Notes under the pieces: model-generated | Databases searched by the model: none | Told to the model about the DNA's origin: nothing | What the model saw: the letters and a program-made list of their open reading frames with translations, nothing else | From: Modestobacter sp. | Lineage (GTDB): Bacteria > Actinomycetota > Actinomycetes > Mycobacteriales > Geodermatophilaceae | Direction of reading: 5' to 3' | DNA: 16,691 nt | Assembly: GCA_025966175.1 (NCBI GenBank) | Contig: JAOPVN010000159.1 | Coordinates: 1 to 16,691, forward strand | Position numbers and translations under genes: made by a program | In this document: one piece after another, positions 1 through 6,374 of the stretch | Numbering within the stretch: position 1 is the first letter of the stretch | Layout: each line of letters begins with the position of its first letter

Positions 1-1038
1 CAGCAGGGCGGCAGAAGCGGGGTGCTCACCCAGCCCGAACATCGCCCAGCCGCGCACCACCTGGGCGTCGAGCGCCCCGGCCGTGCCGGCCGGCAGCTGG
101 GCCAGTGCCCGGTCGGCCAGCTCCCGCGCCTCGGCGAAGTGCCTGGTCGCGGTCTCGTGGGTGCCGTCGTCCAGCAGCCCCTCGCCCACCTCGGCGCAGA
201 GCGCGGCGAGCCGGGTGTCGGCTTCCGCGGCGAGCGCGCCGGCGGTGTGCGGCTCGACGTCGGTGGACCGCTCCGCGGGTGCGGCGGCGAGCTCGGCCGC
301 AGCGTCCGCCGCGCGGTGCTGGTAGTCCAGCGCCAGCGGCATGAGCTCCAGGTCGGCCAGCACGGCGGCCAGCGAGCTGAGCGTGTGCACCAGCAGCGGG
401 GTGGGCGGCAGCGCGGGGTCGAGCAGGCTGGCGGCCTCGACGGCCTCGTCCATCGCTGCGTCGACCCGGCGGGAGAGCAGCTCGATGCGTGCGTGCCGGG
501 CGAGCCCTGCCGCGCGCTGCAGGTCGTCGTCCTGGGCGTCGAACGCCGCGCGGGCCGAGCGGACCAGGGCGATCGCCAGCGCGGCGTGCGTGGCCGACTG
601 CGAGCGGCTGTCCCGGTCGACGGGGGCGTCCTGATCGGCGTCCGTGGTGGACGCCCGGTACAGGTCCAGCGGCCCGTCCTGCTCCGGGCCGCCTTCGACC
701 AGGGGCTCGCCGAGCAGTGAGTAGCCGGCCAGCCGCAGCCGGCGGACGAGGAGCTCGGCCCGCAAGGTGTCGGCCCAGGCCCGGGCCAGGGAGGAGAGCG
801 GAGCGGCGGTGCGCTCGGGAACCGCCACCGTCGACAGGTCGCGATCCAGCTCCTGCAGCAGCACCTCGGCCGTGTCCAGCTGCCAGTTGGCCAACGCGGA
901 GCTCACCTGGTGGTGCAGCAGACCCGGTGGCACGAGGGCACTCTGCCTGGTGACCCCGGACGTGTCACGCACCGGGGGGCTGGCGCGCCGTCGTGGAGCG
1001 GGTGTCTCACCGGAGCCGCGGGTTCGCCGCAGGCTCAC
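1..1038 (-). CDS. TPR-like protein, N-terminal part; probable paralogue of the adjacent GGDEF protein (partial)
   Basis: The minus frame is open from position 1 to a GTG at 1038, giving 346 codons with no stop; the C-terminus lies beyond the left edge. I chose GTG 1038 because GAGGAG (1044-1049) sits 5 nt upstream; another in-frame GTG at 972 has no such site. The sequence is helical, rich in Ala, Leu, Glu and Asp, and lacks a signal peptide or membrane segment. It resembles the TPR half of the next gene: a stretch ending in ASLL followed by PLLVHTLSSLAAVLADLEL matches ASLL then PLHQAHHWLSLALTRLDLEE there, and RGWAMFGLGE matches QAWAMTLSGE. By that similarity it may also carry a C-terminal GGDEF domain, but no catalytic domain is visible in the window. 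It lies 73 nt downstream of the GGDEF gene on the same strand, so co-transcription is plausible. Reading frame is secure; function is inferred. Confidence 0.8.
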   Translation of the reverse strand, partial: MSLRRTRGSGETPAPRRRASPPVRDTSGVTRQSALVPPGLLHHQVSSALANWQLDTAEVLLQELDRDLSTVAVPERTAAPLSSLARAWADTLRAELLVRRLRLAGYSLLGEPLVEGGPEQDGPLDLYRASTTDADQDAPVDRDSRSQSATHAALAIALVRSARAAFDAQDDDLQRAAGLARHARIELLSRRVDAAMDEAVEAASLLDPALPPTPLLVHTLSSLAAVLADLELMPLALDYQHRAADAAAELAAAPAERSTDVEPHTAGALAAEADTRLAALCAEVGEGLLDDGTHETATRHFAEARELADRALAQLPAGTAGALDAQVVRGWAMFGLGEHPASAALL

Positions 1039-1093
1039 CGGGTCTCCTCGCCGGCGCTCGTCGACCGCGTTCGCCGGGCTGCTCTGCTCCTGC

Positions 1094-1103
1094 GCGAGCT
1101 CGC
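1094..1103. repeat. 10-bp palindrome in the gap between the two TPR genes
   Basis: GCGAGCTCGC is a perfect palindrome within a GAGC/GCTC-rich 73-nt gap (1039-1111). It could be a weak processing or termination site or a piece of a dispersed repeat. Only one copy is visible here, so nothing firmer can be said. Confidence 0.25.
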
Positions 1104-1111
1104 ACGCTCGC

Positions 1112-2884
1112 TCACGAAGCGACCTCGCCGTCGTCGAAGGCCCATCCCGGACGGCGGCGCGCACCGCCGAGCACCTCGGCTACGAGGTCGTCGATCGAGG
1201 CGGCGGGCAGGGTGGCGGCGCGGTTCGGCAGCGTGGCCGGCAGCCCGCCGGCCGCGCGGACCCGGTTGCGGCCGCTGCGCTTGGCTCCGAACAGGTGCAG
1301 GTCCGCGCTGTCGAACAGCTCCCGCCACGACCGTGGCCCGGCCGGGCCCGCGGGGCCGGCGGTGGCCACCCCGATGCTCACCGTGACCGGGCCGGGTACG
1401 TCGAGGGCGGCCCAGTCGGCGTCGGCGACGGCGCTGCGCAGCCGCTCCATCGCCACCACCGCCTGCGCCTCACCGGTGTTGGGCAGCACCACGACGAACT
1501 CGTCACCGGCCCAGCGGAAGACCTCGTCACCGGTCCGGCTGTGCTGGCGGAGCAGCTCGGCGACCCGTCGCAGCACCGCGTCACCGTGCAGGTGGGAGTT
1601 CTCGTCGTTGACCGACTTGAAGCCGTCGACGTCCACGACCGCCAGCGAGACCGCCTCCCGGTCCATCCGCAGGTCGCCCATCCGGCGCTCGGCGCTGCGC
1701 CGGTTCCCCAGCCCGGTGAGGGTGTCCTCCAGCGCGTGCCGACGCAGCAGGGCGGTCTGCCGCTCGGCCTCCCGCAACCGGCTGCGGCGGACGAACATCT
1801 CCGCCCAGAGCTCGCGGCCGCGCAGCTGGGCGCGGGTCGTCTCGGTCCGGTAGGCCTCCAGCCAGTGCAGCGCCTCGACGGTGGAGCCCATCGCCGCGGT
1901 GGCCTGGCCGAGTTCGAGCAGGCACTGCCGGTACCGCCGGCGGTCACCCACCGCGGCGAACGCGCCGGAGGCGGTGACCAGCAGCTCGATGGCCTCCTCG
2001 CCGTGCGGCCGCCCGGGGAGGGCGTCGCGGGCGCACAACAGGGTCAGCAGCCGGGCCAGCACCAGATCGGCGTAGCCGACCAGCCACAACGCGGCCCCGC
2101 CGGACTGCAGGTGCCGGCGGACGCGGCGCAGCGGAGGGAGGGCGTCGTCCAGTTCGCCGGACAGCGTCATCGCCCACGCCTGGATGACGTCGAGCAGGTC
2201 GCTGTCGTTGTCGGTGGGCTCCCAGGGCAGCCCGCGCGCGTTGGTCGCGCAGCGCAACGCCACCTCGGCGAGCTCCCGGGAACGGACGGAATCGCCGCGG
2301 CGGTGCACGGTCTGGGCCAGCTCGGTGTGCTGCTGGGCGCACAGCCGGAGCAGCTGCCACTGGTCCCCGAGGTCGGGCAGTGCGGCGGCCACCCGGGCAC
2401 CGCGCAGCGCCTGGGCGACGGCGAGCTCCTCGAGGTCCAGCCGGGTCAGCGCCAGCGACAGCCAGTGGTGGGCCTGGTGCAGCGGCCGGCTGGGCTCCTC
2501 GGTGGCGACCTGGTCGGCCAGCAGGCTGGCGTCGACGGCGAGGTGCAGGGCGGTGTCGAAGCGGTCGGCGGTGACCTCGACGTGCGCGAGGTAGGCGAGG
2601 GTCAGGGCGCGCTCGGCGGTGGGGTGGCAGCGCTCGAGGGCGCTCCGGGCGGCCGCGACGTCGGCGGCCGCGCCGGCCACGTCGCCGTCCAGCAGCGCCG
2701 CACGCGCGGCGAAGGCCGCCGCCCAGGCGTCCCAGCAGGGCAGACCGGTGCTGGACAGGGCGTCGGCGACGCCGGCGAGCTCGTCGGAGAAGATCCGGTC
2801 GTCGGCTCCGTCGCTGGCCGCGAGCAGCCGCCAGCGGGCGGTCTCCAGCACCAGCTCGTCGACGGTTCCGGGCCCCGGGCTCAC
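1112..2884 (-). CDS. TPR-GGDEF protein, probable diguanylate cyclase
   Basis: GGDEF domains condense two GTP into cyclic di-GMP. This is a soluble protein of 590 aa with no membrane segment. Residues about 1-395 form tetratricopeptide-like helices, probably a ligand or partner-binding region; the GGDEF domain occupies about 400-555. The signature reads RWAGDEF, with Ala459 in place of the first Gly and D461, E462 and F463 kept. An allosteric I-site RTGD (R450-D453) lies exactly five residues before it, as in product-inhibited cyclases. The upstream metal and substrate motif is FKSVND followed by SHLHGD, with Ser replacing the usual Gly before His. AGDEF variants are known in some active cyclases, so activity is likely but unproven. 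I chose GTG 2884 because GGAGGG (2889-2894) is 4 nt upstream; GTG 2896 would overlap that site and adds four residues. It is divergent from pheA. Confidence 0.9.
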   Translation of the reverse strand: MSPGPGTVDELVLETARWRLLAASDGADDRIFSDELAGVADALSSTGLPCWDAWAAAFAARAALLDGDVAGAAADVAAARSALERCHPTAERALTLAYLAHVEVTADRFDTALHLAVDASLLADQVATEEPSRPLHQAHHWLSLALTRLDLEELAVAQALRGARVAAALPDLGDQWQLLRLCAQQHTELAQTVHRRGDSVRSRELAEVALRCATNARGLPWEPTDNDSDLLDVIQAWAMTLSGELDDALPPLRRVRRHLQSGGAALWLVGYADLVLARLLTLLCARDALPGRPHGEEAIELLVTASGAFAAVGDRRRYRQCLLELGQATAAMGSTVEALHWLEAYRTETTRAQLRGRELWAEMFVRRSRLREAERQTALLRRHALEDTLTGLGNRRSAERRMGDLRMDREAVSLAVVDVDGFKSVNDENSHLHGDAVLRRVAELLRQHSRTGDEVFRWAGDEFVVVLPNTGEAQAVVAMERLRSAVADADWAALDVPGPVTVSIGVATAGPAGPAGPRSWRELFDSADLHLFGAKRSGRNRVRAAGGLPATLPNRAATLPAASIDDLVAEVLGGARRRPGWAFDDGEVAS

Positions 2885-2954
2885 GCGTCCCTCCACTCAG
2901 CTGTCAGGGAACGCGACGTGCGCGAGCCCGGCCGGTGACGAGGCAGCTCCCCCC

Positions 2955-2984
2955 ACTCCAGGGACCCGACTGGAGTCGGGACCC
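2955..2984. promoter_or_regulatory. Nested inverted repeats upstream of pheA, candidate operator
   Basis: Two overlapping inverted repeats are visible: ACTCCA (2955-2960) with TGGAGT (2971-2976), and CCCGACT-GG-AGTCGGG (2965-2980). The second is flanked by GGGACCC on both sides (2961-2967 and 2978-2984). If transcription starts at 3010, this covers about -55 to -26, including the -35 region. The site lies in the 125-nt divergent gap between the GGDEF gene and pheA, so it could act on either. No particular regulator can be named. Confidence 0.4.
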
Positions 2985-2997
2985 GGTGCGGCCGCAC

Positions 2998-3003
2998 TAC
3001 CCT
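2998..3003 (+). promoter_or_regulatory. pheA -10 element (leaderless start)
   Basis: TACCCT fits the actinobacterial TANNNT -10 consensus and ends 6 nt before the ATG at 3010. Transcription would begin at or beside the A of the start codon. There is no Shine-Dalgarno sequence before that ATG, which agrees with a leaderless mRNA. No good -35 hexamer is seen. Confidence 0.6.
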
Positions 3004-3009
3004 CACCGG

Positions 3010-3981
3010 ATGCCCAGTGCAGGACAGAGGACAGCGCCGACGAGGTTCGCCTATCTGGGGCCCGAGGGTACCTTCGCCGAGGCCGCCCTCGTCAGGCTCA
3101 CCGGCGCCACCGGGGGCCCGGCCGGTCCGTCGGAGCGGGATGCGCGGCCCGAGGCCAGCGTCGCCGCGGCGCTCGCGGCGGTGCGGGCAGGGGACCGCGA
3201 GGCCGCCCTGGTGCCGCTGGAGAACTCGGTCGAGGGCTCGGTGCCCGCCACCATGGATGGCCTGGTCGACGGGGAGCCGCTGGTGATCACCCACGAGGTG
3301 TTCCTCGAGGTGGCCTTCGTGCTCGCCGTCCGTCCCGGCACCACCGCAGCCGAGGTGCGCACGGTGGCCAGCCACCCGCACGCGCTGGCGCAGTGCCGGG
3401 GCCGCATCGCCGAGCTGCTGCCCGAGGCCGACGTCCTGCCGACCGCGTCCACCGCCGACGCCGCCCGCCGGGTCGCCGACGGCGAGTACGACGCCGCGGT
3501 GTGCGCGGCCATCGCCGCCGACCGGTACGCCCTGGACGCGCTCGCCACCGACCTCGCCGACCACCCCGGTGCGGTCACCCGCTTCGTCCTGGTCGAGCGG
3601 CCCGGGCCGCTGCCCGGGCCCACCGGGGCGGACAAGACGACGGTCACCGCGGTCATCCCCGACCGCACCGGGGCGCTGCTGGACCTGCTGGCCGAGTTCG
3701 CGGTGCGCGGCATCAGCCTGACCAGGATCGAGTCCCGGCCGACCCGCGAGCGGCTGGGCGTCTACTCGTTCTCCATCGACTGCGAGGGCCACGTCGCGGA
3801 TGCGCGGGTCGGCGATGCCCTGGCGGCGCTGCACCGGCTGTGCGCCGACGTGCGCTTCCTGGGCTCCTACCCGCGGGCCGACGCCCAGCCGGGCAAGTCG
3901 GTCGAGGCGCGGGTCGAGGACGCCGCGTTCGCCGACGCGGGGGCCTGGCTGGCGCGGGTGCGACAGGGTCAGGCCGTCTGA
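3010..3981 (+). CDS. pheA: Prephenate dehydratase
   Basis: It converts prephenate to phenylpyruvate, the committed step to phenylalanine, in the cytoplasm. The protein is 323 aa, a usual length for a stand-alone prephenate dehydratase without chorismate mutase. The N-terminus has YLGPEGTFAE; the catalytic domain covers about 12-195 and holds the diagnostic Thr-Arg-Phe at 190-192. A C-terminal ACT domain (about 208-290) contains the GALLDLL segment and ESRP (241-244), the phenylalanine-binding motifs that give feedback inhibition. ATG 3010 was preferred over an in-frame start at 2935 because it follows the TANNNT-N6 promoter pattern and the extra 25 residues have no family counterpart. It is transcribed alone, divergent from the GGDEF gene and convergent with groES. 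Confidence 0.96.
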   Translation: MPSAGQRTAPTRFAYLGPEGTFAEAALVRLTGATGGPAGPSERDARPEASVAAALAAVRAGDREAALVPLENSVEGSVPATMDGLVDGEPLVITHEVFLEVAFVLAVRPGTTAAEVRTVASHPHALAQCRGRIAELLPEADVLPTASTADAARRVADGEYDAAVCAAIAADRYALDALATDLADHPGAVTRFVLVERPGPLPGPTGADKTTVTAVIPDRTGALLDLLAEFAVRGISLTRIESRPTRERLGVYSFSIDCEGHVADARVGDALAALHRLCADVRFLGSYPRADAQPGKSVEARVEDAAFADAGAWLARVRQGQAV

Positions 3982-4038
3982 CGACGCCGTCCTCGGTCGC
4001 ACGCTGCTGGCCACGGTGACCCAGTGTGCTTCCTCGGG

Positions 4039-4074
4039 GACGGACTGCAAACCCCTCAGGCGAACCGTTCCGTC
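4039..4074. terminator. Weak inverted repeat between convergent pheA and groES
   Basis: GACGGA (4039-4044) pairs with TCCGTC (4069-4074), with GGGG/CCCC able to pair nearby in an alternative fold. The stem is short, the loop is long and there is no T-run. The 123-nt gap (3982-4104) holds nothing else I can recognise. Confidence 0.22.
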
Positions 4075-4104
4075 ACATCTGCCCTGGTCGGGCCTGCGTG
4101 AGCC

Positions 4105-4461
4105 TCAGAGGTAGAGGCCGGTCGACTCCTCGATCCGCTCCGCGGCGACGGCGTGCACGTCGCGCTCGCGCAGGATGATCAGGTCCTCGCCGTGCACCTC
4201 GACCTCGTGCTGGTCCTCCGGGGAGAAGAGCACCTGGTCGCCGACCTTGATCTGGCGGACGTTGGGTCCCACGCCCCGCGCCTCGCCCCACACCAGTCGC
4301 TTGGCGACCTGTGCGGTGGCCGGGATCAGGATGCCGCCGCTGGACCGGCGGTCGCCGTCCTCCTTGCGGAGCGAGACCAGCAGTCGGTCGTGCAGCATCT
4401 TGATCGGCAGCCCACCGGCGGTACCGGCGGTACCGGCGGTGGGGGCGACGTCCTTGGGCAC
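4105..4461 (-). CDS. GroES-like co-chaperonin (Cpn10 family), stand-alone
   Basis: GroES caps the GroEL chaperonin cage during protein folding. The Cpn10 fold starts at about residue 20 (PIKMLHDRLLV) and runs to about 105. A mobile-loop-like segment, SSGGILIPATAQ (about 40-51), carries the ILI tripeptide of the type that docks on GroEL, and IKVGDQVLF is the conserved core strand. It is 118 aa, longer than the usual 95-100, owing to an N-terminal extension with three Thr-Ala-Gly repeats and a C-terminal tail after about 105. No groEL is adjacent and no CIRCE element is present, so this is probably a second GroES-type protein rather than the main heat-shock copy. GTG 4461 was chosen because TAGCGT lies 8 nt upstream. 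A later start at the internal ATG near 4398 would remove the extension. Confidence 0.87.
   Translation of the reverse strand: MPKDVAPTAGTAGTAGGLPIKMLHDRLLVSLRKEDGDRRSSGGILIPATAQVAKRLVWGEARGVGPNVRQIKVGDQVLFSPEDQHEVEVHGEDLIILRERDVHAVAAERIEESTGLYL
4414..4440. repeat. Three tandem 9-bp units within groES
   Basis: ACCGGCGGT occurs three times without a mismatch. On the coding strand the unit reads ACCGCCGGT and encodes Thr-Ala-Gly, so copy-number change would keep the frame and only alter the length of the N-terminal extension. Confidence 0.85.
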
Positions 4462-4469
4462 GTCGGTGA

Positions 4470-4475
4470 ACGCTA
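4470..4475 (-). promoter_or_regulatory. groES -10-like element
   Basis: On the minus strand TAGCGT ends 8 nt before GTG 4461, compatible with a leaderless or nearly leaderless transcript. The spacing is 2 nt longer than for pheA, serS and the others, so confidence is lower. Confidence 0.4.
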
Positions 4476-4482
4476 CTGGAAC

Positions 4483-4537
4483 GGCCCTGCTGCAGGGGCC
4501 CGCCCCGAGCGTGCAAGGGGTGGGGGGCAGCAGGGCC
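4483..4537 (-). terminator. Long inverted repeat after the metallopeptidase gene
   Basis: GGCCCTGCTGC (4483-4493) and GCAGCAGGGCC (4527-4537) form a perfect 11-bp stem enclosing 33 nt, which itself contains GGGGCCCGCCCC. It begins 4 nt past the metallopeptidase stop and precedes the groES promoter. It is a likely terminator without a U-tract, which would separate groES transcription from guaB1. Confidence 0.5.
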
Positions 4538-4540
4538 CTC

Positions 4541-4885
4541 TTACCAGCCGAGGGCGTGCAGGCGGTCGTCGTCGATGCCGAAGTGGTGGGCGATCTCGTG
4601 GACGACGGTGATCGTGACCTCCTCGGCCACCTGGTCCTCGTCCTCGCAGATCTCGCAGATCGCCTCGCGGTAGATCATGATCCGGTCCGGCAGCGCCCCG
4701 GAGTGGTCCCAGCCGCGCTCGGTCAGCGCGTACCCCTCGTAGAGTCCGAGCAGGTCCGGCTCATCGGGATTGCGGTCCTCCACCAGGACGACGACGTTGT
4801 CCAGCAGTGCCATCAGGTCCGCCGGCACCTCGTCGAGGGCGTCGGCGACGAGCTCCTCGAACCGGGCGGGCGGGAGCGGCTTCAC
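4541..4885 (-). CDS. Small zincin metallopeptidase family protein (DUF1025 / Zincin_1 type)
   Basis: This 114-aa protein ends in HEIAHHFGIDDDRLHALGW. That gives the zinc motif HExxHxxGxxD with H96, E97, H100, G103 and D106, typical of a compact metzincin-like actinobacterial family of unknown substrate. The preceding region (about 40-80) has the family pattern PDLLGLYEG then LPDRIMIYRE. There is no signal peptide, so it is cytoplasmic unless partnered. Start GTG 4885 overlaps the guaB1 stop by four bases (GTGA), giving translational coupling. The same frame stays open further upstream over guaB1, but that part is antiparallel-free shadow coding without family features. From memory, the M. tuberculosis homologue (Rv3836) also lies between pheA and serS, matching the arrangement here. 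Family assignment is firm; peptidase activity is assumed. Confidence 0.9.
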   Translation of the reverse strand: MKPLPPARFEELVADALDEVPADLMALLDNVVVLVEDRNPDEPDLLGLYEGYALTERGWDHSGALPDRIMIYREAICEICEDEDQVAEEVTITVVHEIAHHFGIDDDRLHALGW

Positions 4886-6315
4886 CAGCTGGTCGGCATC
4901 GGGCGGCCCTCCTCGTAACCGGCCGCGCTCTGCACCCCCAGCACCGCGCGCTCGTGCAGCTCGTCGACCGTGCGCGCCCCGGCGTAGGTGCACGACGAGC
5001 GCACCCCGGCCACGATGCCGTCGATCAGGTCCTCGACGCCCGGCCGGGCTGGGTCCAGGTACATCCGCGAGGAGCTGATGCCCTCCTCGAACAGCCCGGC
5101 CCGGGCCCGCTCGAACCCGGAGGCGCCTGCGGTGCGCGCCTTGACCGCGCGGGCCGAGGCCATCCCGAAGCTCTCCTTGTACCGCCGGCCGGTGCCGTCG
5201 TCGTAGAGGTCGCCGGCGCTCTCGTAGGTACCGGCGAACCAGGACCCGACCATCACGTTCGCGGCGCCCGCGGCCAGCGCCAGCGCCACATCGCGGGGGT
5301 GCCGCACCCCGCCGTCGGCCCAGACGTGCTTGCCGAGCTCGCGGGCGGCGTCGGCGCACTCCTCGACCGCGGAGAACTGCGGGCGCCCGACGCCGGTCAT
5401 CATCCGGGTGGTGCACATGGCGCCGGGCCCGACGCCGACCTTGACGACGTCCGCGCCGGCCTCGATCAGGTCCCGGGTGCCCTCGGCGGTGACCACGTTG
5501 CCCGCCACGACCGGGGTGGACCCGGCCACCGCGCGGACGACGCGGACCGCCTCGACCGCCTTCTCCTGGTGGCCGTGGGCGGTGTCGACCACCAGCACGT
5601 CCACGCCGTGCGCGAGCAGCGCCTCGGCCTTGGCGGCGGCGTTCCCGTTGATGCCGACGGCGGCGGAGGTGAGCAGCCGGCCGGCGGGGTCCAGTGCGGG
5701 GGCGTAGATCGCCGAGCGCAGCGCACCCTTGCGGGTGATCAGCCCGACCAGCCGGTCGCCGTCGACGACGGGTGCGGCGTTGACCCGCTCCTCGGACAGC
5801 ACGTCGAAGACCTTGGGCAGGTCGGTGCCGGCCGGGATGGTCAGCGGGTCGGCCGCCATCACCTGGGAGAGCTGGGTGAACCGGTCGACGTCCTGGCAGG
5901 AACCGTCGGTGACGATGCCGACCGGGCGGCCGTCCTCGACCACGACCACGACGCCGTGCGCCCGCTTCCCCATCAGCGACAGCGCCTCGGCCACGGTGGA
6001 GGTGGGGCCGAGGGTGATCGGCGTGTCATAGACGGCGTGCCGGGACTTGAGCCAGGCGACGACCTGTCCGACGACGTCGATCGGGATGTCCTGCGGGAGC
6101 ACCGCCAGGCCGCCGCGGCGGGCCACGGTCTCGGCCATCCGACGTCCGGAGATCGCGGTCATGTTCGCCACGACGATCGGGATCGTCGTCCCGACCTCGT
6201 CCGGCGTGGTCAGGTCGACCTCCAGCCGCGAGCCGACCGTGGAGTGCGCCGGCACCATGAAGACGTCGGCGTAGGTCAGGTCGTGAGCCGGGCGGGCGTC
6301 ACCGAGGAAGCGCAT
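4882..6315 (-). CDS. guaB1: GuaB1-type IMP dehydrogenase-related protein, probable GMP reductase with CBS domains
   Basis: GMP reductase deaminates GMP to IMP with NADPH, recycling guanine nucleotides. The protein is 477 aa, a TIM barrel interrupted by two CBS domains (about 98-145 and 150-205), which usually bind adenine or guanine nucleotides as regulators. The catalytic loop is GVGPGAMCTTR with Cys301. The flap region reads RRYKESFGMAS (about 377-387), like the YKEFYGMSS of GMP reductases and unlike the IMP dehydrogenase Arg-Tyr flap. The mycobacterial GuaB1 has been shown to be a GMP reductase, so the older label IMP dehydrogenase is probably wrong. ATG 6315 gives the family N-terminus MRFL and expected length; starts at 6324 and 6351 are possible, and 6351 has AGGTGG upstream. 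It heads the minus-strand unit with the metallopeptidase and diverges from serS. Confidence 0.92.
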   Translation of the reverse strand: MRFLGDARPAHDLTYADVFMVPAHSTVGSRLEVDLTTPDEVGTTIPIVVANMTAISGRRMAETVARRGGLAVLPQDIPIDVVGQVVAWLKSRHAVYDTPITLGPTSTVAEALSLMGKRAHGVVVVVEDGRPVGIVTDGSCQDVDRFTQLSQVMAADPLTIPAGTDLPKVFDVLSEERVNAAPVVDGDRLVGLITRKGALRSAIYAPALDPAGRLLTSAAVGINGNAAAKAEALLAHGVDVLVVDTAHGHQEKAVEAVRVVRAVAGSTPVVAGNVVTAEGTRDLIEAGADVVKVGVGPGAMCTTRMMTGVGRPQFSAVEECADAARELGKHVWADGGVRHPRDVALALAAGAANVMVGSWFAGTYESAGDLYDDGTGRRYKESFGMASARAVKARTAGASGFERARAGLFEEGISSSRMYLDPARPGVEDLIDGIVAGVRSSCTYAGARTVDELHERAVLGVQSAAGYEEGRPMPTSW

Positions 6316-6362
6316 GACGCCCATGATCCCGTAAGTCGGGGGGCCCGTCATCGCTGGCCACC

Positions 6363-6368
6363 TACGAT
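6363..6368 (+). promoter_or_regulatory. serS -10 element (leaderless start)
   Basis: TACGAT matches TANNNT and ends exactly 6 nt before GTG 6375. The 59-nt gap to guaB1 leaves no room for a T-box or long leader on serS. Confidence 0.6.
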
Positions 6369-6374
6369 CAGGGC

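Noticed and set aside
22..2938. Long plus-strand open frames opposite the two TPR genes
   Set aside because: They are Gly/Arg/Ala-rich, carry no motif, and lie antisense to the minus-strand frames with a GGDEF domain and paralogous TPR sequence; typical shadow frames of GC-rich DNA.
4042..4055. GGACTGCAAACCCC, resembling a tRNA-Cys anticodon arm
   Set aside because: The anticodon stem does not pair well, and no T-arm GGTTCGA, D-arm or acceptor stem is present around it.
3982..4104. Possible small gene between pheA and groES
   Set aside because: 123 nt with no start plus ribosome-binding site and no protein-like composition; most likely a convergent terminator region.
6316..6351. Longer start for guaB1 at 6351
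   Set aside because: AGGTGG upstream is a fair ribosome-binding site, but family members begin with the MRFL-like segment at 6315; kept as an alternative only.
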